Below, in pieces: positions 1 through 5,577 of a stretch of 6,192 nucleotides of DNA. Each line of letters starts with the position of its first letter. Position 1 is the first letter of the stretch. The notes under the pieces are model-generated. The model was not told where the DNA came from. It saw only the letters and a list, made by a program, of their open reading frames with translations, and did not search any database. Origin of the DNA: Methanobacterium sp. (GTDB lineage Archaea; Methanobacteriota; Methanobacteria; Methanobacteriales; Methanobacteriaceae); contig JAJRAE010000092.1 in assembly GCA_028682985.1 (NCBI GenBank), forward strand, positions 1-6,192, given 5' to 3'. A program made the position numbers and the translations under genes.

Positions 1-2
1 TT

Positions 3-644
3 CTGGTTGAAATTCAAAAAAGATATAAATTACTGGCCTTCATAACTGGGAGACCAGTGGAAAGCGCCAGGAAGATGGTTGATATTGAAGATGCATTATA
101 TATTGGAAATCACGGTATGGAATACCTCCAAGGAAATCAAATAATTTTAGATCCTGAAGCAGCCAATTATCAGTCCCAGATTAGAAATATTGAAGAAATT
201 CTCAAAAATAAGTTAGAGATGGATGGTATTATTTTAGAAAACAAAAGAACCAGTTTAGCAATCCACTACCGTCTTATAAAGAATCAGCAAAAGGCAAAAA
301 CTACCATACTAAAAATTATTAAGACAATCAATTTACCACCTGATCTAGCTGTGATTACTGGAAGGAAAATCATAGAAATAAAGCCCAAAACTGTTAATAA
401 TAAAGGCACCATAATCACAGAGATAGTTAAAAAATATGATATTAAACAGTTGATCTATGCAGGAGACGATACAACAGATCAGGATGCCTTTAAGATAATC
501 AGTAAATTAAATAAAAACTCATTTACTGGAATATCCATTGTAGTTTTATCAGATGAAACACCTCAAAAAGTGGCCGAAGATGCTGATTACAGTGTTGGAA
601 ATATCAAAGAATTAGAGGAATTTTTCTACTGGTTATTAGTGTAA
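3..644 (+). CDS. otsB: Trehalose-6-phosphate phosphatase, HAD family (5' truncated by window edge)
   Basis: Hydrolyses trehalose 6-phosphate to trehalose, the second step of the OtsA/OtsB pathway, in the cytoplasm. The frame is open from the first codon at 3, so 213 residues are visible. The GTG at 57 is internal, because the HAD motif II segment (FITGRP, nt 39-56) lies before it in the same frame. Visible motifs in order are ITGR (motif II), an IGNHGMEY segment typical of the substrate-specificity cap, EIKPKTVNNKG with the motif III lysine, and AGDDTTDQDAF (motif IV, metal-binding Asp pair). The ending SDETPQKVAEDADYSVGN is the usual trehalose-phosphatase tail. The nucleophile motif DxDGT must lie upstream of the window, so roughly 40-50 residues are missing. 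The gene converges on the GT20 synthase gene with 33 bp between stop codons. Family assignment is firm; the exact substrate (trehalose-P or a close analogue) is inferred. Confidence 0.9.
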   Translation: MVEIQKRYKLLAFITGRPVESARKMVDIEDALYIGNHGMEYLQGNQIILDPEAANYQSQIRNIEEILKNKLEMDGIILENKRTSLAIHYRLIKNQQKAKTTILKIIKTINLPPDLAVITGRKIIEIKPKTVNNKGTIITEIVKKYDIKQLIYAGDDTTDQDAFKIISKLNKNSFTGISIVVLSDETPQKVAEDADYSVGNIKELEEFFYWLLV

Positions 645-652
645 ATAAAAGG

Positions 653-660
653 AAAAAAAA
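653..660 (-). terminator. T8 terminator of the minus-strand group
   Basis: The eight A residues at 653-660 read as T8 on the minus strand, 17 nt beyond the stop of the GT20 gene and inside the 33-bp convergent spacer. This is the natural 3' end for the three-gene minus-strand transcript. Read-through would make RNA antisense to otsB. Confidence 0.45.
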
Positions 661-663
661 CGT

Positions 664-683
664 ATTTTCTATTATTTTTATAA
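664..683 (+). terminator. T-rich terminator of the otsB transcript
   Basis: A T-rich stretch (TATTTTCTATTATTTTTATA) begins 20 nt after the otsB stop and runs into the 3' end of the opposing gene. No GC-rich stem precedes it. This fits intrinsic termination on T-tracts, the usual archaeal mode. Assigned from composition and position only. Confidence 0.45.
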
Positions 684-2180
684 TCTATCATCAATTACCA
701 TCTGGATATCCCTGAACTGATTACTGATCCAGTCGCTCAGTGTGTTCTTCTGAATTAATTCTTTTAGACCCCTGCATTTACTGGTTCTTTCTTCTTCATT
801 CATAGTTACAGCCCGGTGTATTGCCTCTGCTGTTTCATCTACATCTAAGGGGTTAATTGATAATACCTGATCCTTAAGTTCAACATGTGACCCAGCTTCT
901 TCTGATAAGATTAGCACTCCATTATTCTGATTTAAGAAGGGACCTTCTTTGGATACCACATTCATTCCATCACATAACGGGTTAACCATTAAACAGTCAT
1001 AATTCTTCAACGCCGCTACCACCAGTTTATAGGGTGCTTCAAATATTTCCTCAATAGGCCTCCAGTTTTCCGTTGAATATTTTTGATTTATATCCCGTAT
1101 TAATTCTTCAATTGATTTACGATAATCCTGATAATCTTTAAGGTTGCTGCGGGTGCTTTTACCGGTTGCCAGGAAGACCACCTTTCCATGGTACTCTGGA
1201 TGTTTTTCCAGGAACATTTCGTATGCCTGATATCCCCGCAGTATATTTTTACTTAAATCAGCCCGATCAGTACGATATATTAGGAAACTGTCCCCTCTTA
1301 ATTTCTCAATATATCTTTCATAATTAAATACATCTGAATGTTCGGACAGTTGATTTAGACTATCCATATCAATAGAAATGGGATAAGATTTAACATGTAT
1401 AGTTCTATCCTTGTAATACACCACATTATTCTGGTAATCTACTTTATCTGCAATCTCAATACAGCTATCCAGAAAATTAGTAGCATAACGGGGGATGTGA
1501 AATCCCACAATATCATTGGCCAGGAGGCTCTCAATAATGGGCTGCCTCATGTATTCTGGTAATATGGAAAGATATTTTGCTTTGGGCCATGGTATGTGAA
1601 TGAATTGTGTTAGAATAAGATTTGGGTGTGTTTTTCTTATATAGGAAGCTGCCAAATATAAATGGTAATCCTGGAGCATGACAATATTTTGTTTATCTGG
1701 AACTATTAAATCATTGATTTTAGAAGCATACGCTTTATTTACGGGGATATACCCCTCAATCCAGGCTCGGCTTAAATATTCTTCTTCTTTAAATGTTTCT
1801 GGTTTTTTCCAGATGTAATGCTGGGTATACCAGAGAACAGAATTGGATATATCATCATAGTACTTATGATAAACATCAGAATCAAATATAAGAAAGGGTA
1901 GGTAAAATTTGGGATTTTTAAGTGGGATAGGAACGATGTTTTCTGCATATTGTCCTGCAACTTCAGCATCATATGGCGTTAGAGAAGCAGCTACCCAGAA
2001 ACCATGAATATTCTCCATTAAGGGAAGTAAAGTGGAGACCAGTCCCCCACTTCCTCTTTCTGCTACAATTTTTTCTCCTTCTTTAATAAATTCTACTGGG
2101 CCTCTATTAGAAGCTAAAATAAAATTTTTATCCTTAAGAAATGATTTTACGTCCCGATAAGGGTCTTGTTGGTTTTGAAT
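678..2180 (-). CDS. otsA: Trehalose-6-phosphate synthase-like GT20 glycosyltransferase, probable ATT start
   Basis: Predicted to transfer glucose from an NDP-glucose to glucose 6-phosphate, giving trehalose 6-phosphate. Read as 500 residues. GT20 signatures in order are SNRGPVEF (24-31, donor/acceptor loop), RGSGGL (42-47), LQDYHL (170-175, normally HDYHL), HIPWP (195-199), a DRADLSKN segment with R306 and K311 (equivalent to E. coli OtsA R262 and K267), and CDGMNVVSKE with D404, N407 and E412 (E. coli D361, N364 and E369). The first ATG in frame (2018) would drop residues 1-54 and two of these motifs. Upstream there is no ATG, GTG or TTG before the TAA at 2183-2181. The codon after that TAA is ATT at 2180, five bases beyond a GGTGA ribosome binding site, and I take it as the start. 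The HIPWP and RADLSKN versions recall the actinobacterial/VldE branch of GT20, and Cys403 replaces the usual Arg before DGMN. A related pseudo-disaccharide product cannot be excluded. Third gene of the minus-strand group, 51 bp after the previous stop. Confidence 0.87.
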   Translation of the reverse strand: MQNQQDPYRDVKSFLKDKNFILASNRGPVEFIKEGEKIVAERGSGGLVSTLLPLMENIHGFWVAASLTPYDAEVAGQYAENIVPIPLKNPKFYLPFLIFDSDVYHKYYDDISNSVLWYTQHYIWKKPETFKEEEYLSRAWIEGYIPVNKAYASKINDLIVPDKQNIVMLQDYHLYLAASYIRKTHPNLILTQFIHIPWPKAKYLSILPEYMRQPIIESLLANDIVGFHIPRYATNFLDSCIEIADKVDYQNNVVYYKDRTIHVKSYPISIDMDSLNQLSEHSDVFNYERYIEKLRGDSFLIYRTDRADLSKNILRGYQAYEMFLEKHPEYHGKVVFLATGKSTRSNLKDYQDYRKSIEELIRDINQKYSTENWRPIEEIFEAPYKLVVAALKNYDCLMVNPLCDGMNVVSKEGPFLNQNNGVLILSEEAGSHVELKDQVLSINPLDVDETAEAIHRAVTMNEEERTSKCRGLKELIQKNTLSDWISNQFRDIQMVIDDRL

Positions 2181-2185
2181 TTACT

Positions 2186-2192
2186 TCACCCT
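2186..2192 (-). promoter_or_regulatory. Ribosome binding site that decides the OtsA start
   Basis: AGGGTGA on the minus strand matches the archaeal Shine-Dalgarno AGGAGGTGATC through GGTGA. It lies five bases (AGTAA) before the ATT at 2180-2178 and is the only good site ahead of the conserved SNRG motif. The GTG inside it (2189-2187) is in the same frame but is followed two codons later by TAA, so it cannot start the protein. Confidence 0.6.
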
Positions 2193-2207
2193 TTATTAAA
2201 GTTATTT

Positions 2208-2232
2208 AACACTATTATTGAAAATAAGTGTT
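2208..2232 (-). other. Hairpin between the mutase-like gene and otsA
   Basis: AACACT (2232-2227) and AGTGTT (2213-2208) form a 6-bp stem. It continues after a 2-nt bulge into TATT/AATA around a TTC loop. The structure overlaps the stop of the mutase-like gene and sits 15 nt before the GGGTGA ribosome binding site. No T-run follows, so a terminator is unlikely. It could mark an mRNA processing or stability site, or be chance in AT-rich DNA. Confidence 0.3.
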
Positions 2233-3530
2233 TATGATGATTGAATTATATTGAGTACTTTATTTATTTCTTCTGTTAATTTATTTAGTTCTGCAGGGCT
2301 TTTTGCCTCCAGATATATCTTCAATCTGGGCTGGAAGCTGGAGGGGCGAATTAATATATAGGAATTTTTTAAATCTGCCCTTACACCATCATCTGTGGTT
2401 AAATCTCCCTTATCCTCTAGCTCTTTTTTGAGTAAATCTAATGCATAGGATTTTAACTCATGATCACATGGCACAGAAAAACCTGTCCGATTATATTCAG
2501 GGATTTCACTGGCTAATTTGGACAATGGTTTGTCCTCTGAACAAATCATATCCAGGAGCATGATTGACGCAAATATGCCGTCAGAACACAATTGAAATTG
2601 GGGGAATATGTACAAACCAGGCTCATCACCGGCAAAGATCACATCAGGATTTTCGAGTTCCCTTAAAATAGAATTAACTCCTGTTTTTTTAAGTTTGCCC
2701 TGATATCTGTTCACCACATCATCCAGTGATAAAGATGCCACTACAGATGATATAACAGTTCCTCTCTGTCTTTTCAGCATGTCCATAGCAAAAATAGATA
2801 AGATTGTCTGATCTCGAATGGTATCACCATTTTCATCAATGAAAATAGCTCTTTCTCCATTATTTACCAGTATAATTCCCAGATCTGCACTTATCGATTT
2901 TACCATTGATGATATTAGGGAGATATTTTCAGGTTCGACTTCCATTCTCCGATTTATATTATCTCCAGAACCGTAGGTAATAATAACAGTTTCTACACCC
3001 AATGAATTAAGAATTTCACTGATATAGGGAATTACATTCTTATCTTCACATCCCAGTATTATTTTCGGTTTTTTAGTCTTGATATTTTGGTGGTTTATCT
3101 GTTCCAACACTGATTTTTGGTAGGTGTCCATCAAAATATTTACATGTGATATGCGGCCCAGGTCTTCCCCATGAACATTTTCTGGTCTTTTCTGTTTCAA
3201 ATGAATCTGATAATTGCTGTAGATGGCGATAGAAACGATATTATGATGGGTAGTTATAATTAAAAGAAGGTTTCCATTTAAAAAACTGGATAAAAAATGT
3301 GCCACTGGGGTTGGTACAACCCCAAAATCTGCCACTGATTTTCCAGAAGCCATTATACCGGCAGTTAATGCTCGGCTGATCATCTGGGATGCTGGTTCAT
3401 CATCCCGACCCAAATTAATTCTGCTTTCCGTGCTTAGAAAATTCCCCAATATACCCCCTAAATTTGAAGCATATTCATTGGTTATCTCAGTATTCACTTC
3501 CCCCCTAATTTCTTTCAGGTATAATGACAT
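2232..3530 (-). CDS. Phosphohexomutase-fold protein (PMM/PGM/GlmM family) with degenerate active site; likely pseudoenzyme
   Basis: A 432-residue protein spanning the full alpha-D-phosphohexomutase fold. It begins LKEIRGEVNTEI (compare FGTdGIRG), has an INLGRDDEPAS segment near 39-48, and ends in a domain IV with RPSS and IYLEAKSPAE. Every catalytic loop is altered. The phosphoserine loop TASHNP is TTHHNI, with His95 in place of Ser. The metal loop DGDADR is VNNGER (222-227), losing all three Asp. The sugar loop GGEQSGH is AGDEPGL (300-306). The phosphate loop RPSGTEP is RPSSFQP (395-401). The frame is intact and fold residues are kept, so this looks like a maintained non-catalytic protein, not decay. 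In several places (RGTVIS, GLYIFPQFQL, DGIFASIMLLDMI) it recalls the PMM-like C-terminal domain of cyanobacterial NTase-LbH-PMM fusions, also degenerate as I remember them. The start is ATG at 3530, six bases after GAGG (3540-3537). It lies 86 bp after the nucleotidyltransferase stop, suggesting a joint complex or a regulatory, sugar-phosphate-sensing role. A conventional mutase role is unlikely. Confidence 0.85.
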   Translation of the reverse strand: MSLYLKEIRGEVNTEITNEYASNLGGILGNFLSTESRINLGRDDEPASQMISRALTAGIMASGKSVADFGVVPTPVAHFLSSFLNGNLLLIITTHHNIVSIAIYSNYQIHLKQKRPENVHGEDLGRISHVNILMDTYQKSVLEQINHQNIKTKKPKIILGCEDKNVIPYISEILNSLGVETVIITYGSGDNINRRMEVEPENISLISSMVKSISADLGIILVNNGERAIFIDENGDTIRDQTILSIFAMDMLKRQRGTVISSVVASLSLDDVVNRYQGKLKKTGVNSILRELENPDVIFAGDEPGLYIFPQFQLCSDGIFASIMLLDMICSEDKPLSKLASEIPEYNRTGFSVPCDHELKSYALDLLKKELEDKGDLTTDDGVRADLKNSYILIRPSSFQPRLKIYLEAKSPAELNKLTEEINKVLNIIQSS

Positions 3531-3616
3531 TTATGGCCTCTAATAATTCCTTTCTGTGATTTAAATATTAAAAAATAGATTATTTGTTATTTAACCAACT
3601 AAATTGATATTGATGG

Positions 3617-4765
3617 TTATTCCAAATAGTCAGCATCTATAATGGAGTTTGCTTTGATTTTTGTTCCGTTTTTTATACTGCGGGATGATTTGACCAGTGA
3701 GTTTTCACCTATCTCTACTCCGCTTCCGGTTACCACTCCATCTTCAATTATTGTGTTTTTTTCTATCATACAATTGGTGTCTATTATGCATCCATTAAGG
3801 AAGGAATTGCTTTCAATAGTGCTCTGTCCCATTATAACTGAGCTCTGTATGGTGGAATCTCTTCCAATATGTACACCTTCTCCTAATACAGTTCCTTTTG
3901 ATAATGTGCAGCCTTTTTCAATGATACAATTGGATCCAATGACCACCGGCCCTTCAATTCTAACTCTGGGATCCATGTGTACGTTGTTACCCATCCATAT
4001 ATTTCCTAATTTTCCCACACCTTTCTTCAAGCTTTTATGGTAAATTTTATGGATTATCTTCTGGTTCAAAAGGTCGTAAGTTGCTTTGAGATAGGTTTCA
4101 GGGCGGCCTATGTCGTTCCAGTAGCCATCGAAGACGTATCCATATATCCCTGCTTTTTCTTCAATGAGTCTGGGGAATATATCCTTCGAAAAATCTATTT
4201 CTCCTTCTATATCATCAAAATAGTTGAAGATCTCAGGTTCCAATATGTAAACTCCGGTATTTGCTATGTTGCTGAATATCTGGTCCTTCTCTGGTTTTTC
4301 CAGATAGCTGACAATTTCCTGATCTTCATTTAAAACTGCTATTCCAAAATGAGTGGGGTCGGCAACTCTGGTCAAGACCAGGGTAGCTAATGCTTTTTTC
4401 TTTTTATGAAATTCCTGCATTTGTCGGAAGTTCATATTACTAATTACATCACCACTGAGCACCATAAAAGTGTCATTCAAATATTTTTCTGCCTGTTTTA
4501 CACTACCCGCCGTTCCCAGTGGTGATTTCTCTACTGAATAGTTTATATCCAGATTCATCTCAGATCCATCTTTAAAATATCGTTTTATAATGTTTGATTT
4601 ATAATTTAAGGTTAAGAGCACATTCTTTAATTGAAAATTCTTTAATCTATCAAGTGCATGTTCCAGTATAGGTTTATTAATTAAAGGTATCATTGGTTTA
4701 GGCCTGATTGATGTTAAAGGCCTGAGACGAGTTCCCTGTCCACCCGCCATTATAACTGTCTTTAT
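3617..4765 (-). CDS. Sugar-1-phosphate nucleotidyltransferase with left-handed beta-helix domain, probable ATA start
   Basis: Transfers an NMP from NTP to a sugar 1-phosphate, giving an NDP-sugar and pyrophosphate. Read as 382 residues. The Rossmann-like domain shows GGQGTRLRPLT (8-18), KPM (23-25), GTAG (84-87), SGDVI with metal-binding Asp106, LEKP (155-158), NTGVYILEPE, and YWNDIGRPETY with metal-binding Asp218. From about 255 to the end it is hexapeptide repeats ([IV]-G-x-x-x and similar) of a left-handed beta-helix. It most resembles mannose-1-P guanylyltransferase/glucose-1-P nucleotidyltransferases; sugar and nucleotide cannot be fixed by reading. The ATG at 4750 would give MAGGQG and remove beta-strand 1. 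Upstream, in frame, the codons read ATA AAG ACA GTT ATA ATG, that is (M)KTVIMAGG, matching the family's normal MKxVIMAGG. ATA at 4765-4763 is five bases after AGGTG, and a TAA lies five codons upstream at 4780-4778. I therefore take ATA as the start. First gene of the three-gene group; it may supply the donor for the GT20 enzyme. Confidence 0.88.
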   Translation of the reverse strand: MKTVIMAGGQGTRLRPLTSIRPKPMIPLINKPILEHALDRLKNFQLKNVLLTLNYKSNIIKRYFKDGSEMNLDINYSVEKSPLGTAGSVKQAEKYLNDTFMVLSGDVISNMNFRQMQEFHKKKKALATLVLTRVADPTHFGIAVLNEDQEIVSYLEKPEKDQIFSNIANTGVYILEPEIFNYFDDIEGEIDFSKDIFPRLIEEKAGIYGYVFDGYWNDIGRPETYLKATYDLLNQKIIHKIYHKSLKKGVGKLGNIWMGNNVHMDPRVRIEGPVVIGSNCIIEKGCTLSKGTVLGEGVHIGRDSTIQSSVIMGQSTIESNSFLNGCIIDTNCMIEKNTIIEDGVVTGSGVEIGENSLVKSSRSIKNGTKIKANSIIDADYLE

Positions 4766-4770
4766 ATTAC

Positions 4771-4775
4771 CACCT
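4771..4775 (-). promoter_or_regulatory. Ribosome binding site that decides the nucleotidyltransferase start
   Basis: AGGTG on the minus strand (within GCAGGTGGTAAT) lies five bases before ATA at 4765-4763. The internal ATG at 4750 has only AAAGACAGTTATA ahead of it, with no such site. The position favours initiation at ATA, where the conserved MKxVI strand begins. Confidence 0.6.
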
Positions 4776-4814
4776 GCTTACTTATTTGTTTTGAATAAAA
4801 TTTTTTACTTGTTT

Positions 4815-4829
4815 AAAAAGATTAAAAAA
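4815..4829 (-). terminator. T-tract terminator of the 62-residue gene
   Basis: On the minus strand T6 (4829-4824) and T5 (4819-4815) follow each other 35-50 nt after the stop of the small gene. Two close T-tracts without a stem are typical of archaeal intrinsic termination. If it works fully, the small gene is not part of the downstream three-gene operon. Confidence 0.4.
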
Positions 4830-4841
4830 GAAGATTCTGAA

Positions 4842-4849
4842 TTTTATAA
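4842..4849 (-). promoter_or_regulatory. Possible TATA box for the three-gene group
   Basis: The minus strand reads CCATTATAAAATTC here. A TTATAAAA box would place transcription start near 4820 and a leader of about 55 nt before the ATA start at 4765. It lies just past the stop of the 62-residue gene and ahead of that gene's likely T-tract terminator, so the two transcripts would overlap slightly. Composition is AT-rich throughout, so this is tentative. Confidence 0.3.
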
Positions 4850-4863
4850 TGGTTAGAACTACA

Positions 4864-5052
4864 TCAGGTTGTTACACCATCATCCTTTTTTAGTTCAGAA
4901 TAGAAGTACCGTTCCTCATCTTCTTTATGTACTTCTAATTCCTTTTTTGACTGGGGGAACTCTTTGGCACTTTTTCGTATGATGGTTTTTTCCAGTAAAT
5001 CTTTGATCTTGCTGTGGTCTACTTCTAATATCACGTATAGATGTCCGGCCAT
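4864..5052 (-). CDS. Small charged protein of unknown function (62 residues)
   Basis: Not recognised. The protein begins MAGHLYVILEVDHSKIKDL, a short hydrophobic strand-like segment (LYVILEV), followed by a lysine/glutamate-rich, probably helical region to the end (KKDDGVTT). There is no signal peptide, membrane segment, Cys cluster or known motif. The start chosen is ATG at 5052, nine bases after a perfect GGAGG (5066-5062). The frame remains open to a TTG at 5100, but that would put the ribosome binding site inside the gene. It lies about 100 bp upstream of the nucleotidyltransferase on the same strand, with T-tracts between them, so co-transcription is uncertain. A cluster of three 10-bp repeats stands 85-114 bp upstream of the start, matching one ahead of the divergent LEA-like gene; the two may be co-regulated. 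The ribosome binding site and amino acid composition support a real gene. Confidence 0.65.
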   Translation of the reverse strand: MAGHLYVILEVDHSKIKDLLEKTIIRKSAKEFPQSKKELEVHKEDEERYFYSELKKDDGVTT

Positions 5053-5136
5053 TTTCCGAATCCTCCTTTTATTTCTTTGTCTGTAAAGAGTGAATTTCAA
5101 AAAAAACTATGCTCAAATAATAAATAACAATATGAA

Positions 5137-5166
5137 TTATAACAGTTTATTTCATCTTATTACATC
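5137..5166 (-). repeat. Three tandem 10-bp units facing the small minus-strand gene
   Basis: Read on the minus strand from 5166: GATGTAATAA, GATGAAATAA, ACTGTTATAA, with no gaps. The third unit is the weakest. The spacing equals about one DNA helix turn. The cluster is 85 bp from the ATG at 5052 and touches a TTATAAT box (5142-5136). This is the position of an activator or repressor site. The same units occur in the opposite direction at 5578-5607. Confidence 0.55.
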
Positions 5167-5180
5167 ATTTGTTTCGGTAA

Positions 5181-5197
5181 TTAATATAAGTTTTGGA
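5181..5197 (-). promoter_or_regulatory. Possible BRE/TATA promoter of the 62-residue gene
   Basis: The minus strand reads TCCAAAA then CTTATATTAA, resembling an archaeal BRE plus TATA box. Transcription would start near 5160, inside the 10-bp repeat cluster, leaving a leader of about 100 nt. A second box, TTATAAT (5142-5136), directly after the cluster, is an alternative giving a leader of about 60 nt. The sequence alone does not decide between them. Confidence 0.3.
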
Positions 5198-5319
5198 TTA
5201 CGCCATTTATAAAAATTATCCATAAATCTATCTGAATAGATTCAAACAGGCTTAAATTTATTATAATGACCTAAATTTAGTAAAAAAAAGTATTATTGAT
5301 TAAATAGTAAAGAAAGGTA

Positions 5320-5517
5320 GTGATAGTTTATTACTGTTTTAATCCCCAGGGAATGATTAATATTATTTTATCTTTGATATCCTCTTTAATCCTTTATATA
5401 TTAATCATACTTCTTTTAAAGACTATGAAGATATATAAAATTCTATTTTTCGTCGATATTATTCTTGAGATTATTTATTTTGATAAAATAAAATCTCTCC
5501 TTAAAATTAGTAGATGA
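5320..5517 (+). CDS. Doubtful small hydrophobic ORF (possible membrane peptide)
   Basis: An open frame of 65 codons from GTG 5320 (or 54 from ATG 5353). It contains one strong hydrophobic stretch (IILSLISSLILYILIILLL) followed by a second Ile/Phe/Tyr-rich segment and a basic tail. Possible ribosome binding sites (AAAGG before the GTG, AGGG before the ATG) are both too close, about two bases from the start. Ile, Leu, Phe and Lys codons arise easily in such AT-rich DNA, so this may be chance. No homologue is recognised. A T-rich tract (TTTCTTTTTC) and a small hairpin (5537-5553) follow the stop, which would suit a transcript end. Confidence 0.22.
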   Translation: MIVYYCFNPQGMINIILSLISSLILYILIILLLKTMKIYKILFFVDIILEIIYFDKIKSLLKISR

Positions 5518-5577
5518 TTAATTCAGTTTCTTTTTCAATAATCGTTGATTATTTAAGCTCTGAAAACATAACTATAT

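Noticed and set aside
57..644. otsB starting at GTG 57
   Set aside because: The same frame upstream encodes HAD motif II; the gene simply continues past the left edge.
1772..1972. 66-residue minus-strand open frame
   Set aside because: Out-of-frame shadow inside otsA, whose own frame carries clear GT20 motifs.
678..2018. OtsA starting at the ATG of 2018
   Set aside because: Would discard the SNRG and RGSGGL motifs needed for substrate binding, which are in frame directly upstream.
3642..4043. 133-residue plus-strand open frame
   Set aside because: Lies wholly antisense to the beta-helix half of the nucleotidyltransferase, has no ribosome binding site and encodes a low-complexity Pro/Ser/Thr pattern mirroring the hexapeptide repeats.
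4037..4333. 98-residue plus-strand open frame
   Set aside because: Antisense to the catalytic domain of the nucleotidyltransferase; no ribosome binding site or recognisable motif.
3617..4750. Nucleotidyltransferase starting at the ATG of 4750
   Set aside because: Would begin at MAGGQG without beta-strand 1; the upstream codons encode the conserved KTVI and carry the ribosome binding site.
4864..5100. TTG start at 5100 for the small gene
   Set aside because: The perfect GGAGG at 5066-5062 lies inside that version and correctly positions the ATG at 5052.
5225..5242. 7-bp perfect hairpin AATCTAT/ATAGATT as a small RNA or terminator
   Set aside because: Short, AT-only stem apart from one C-G pair and no T-run after it; such stems are expected by chance in this composition.
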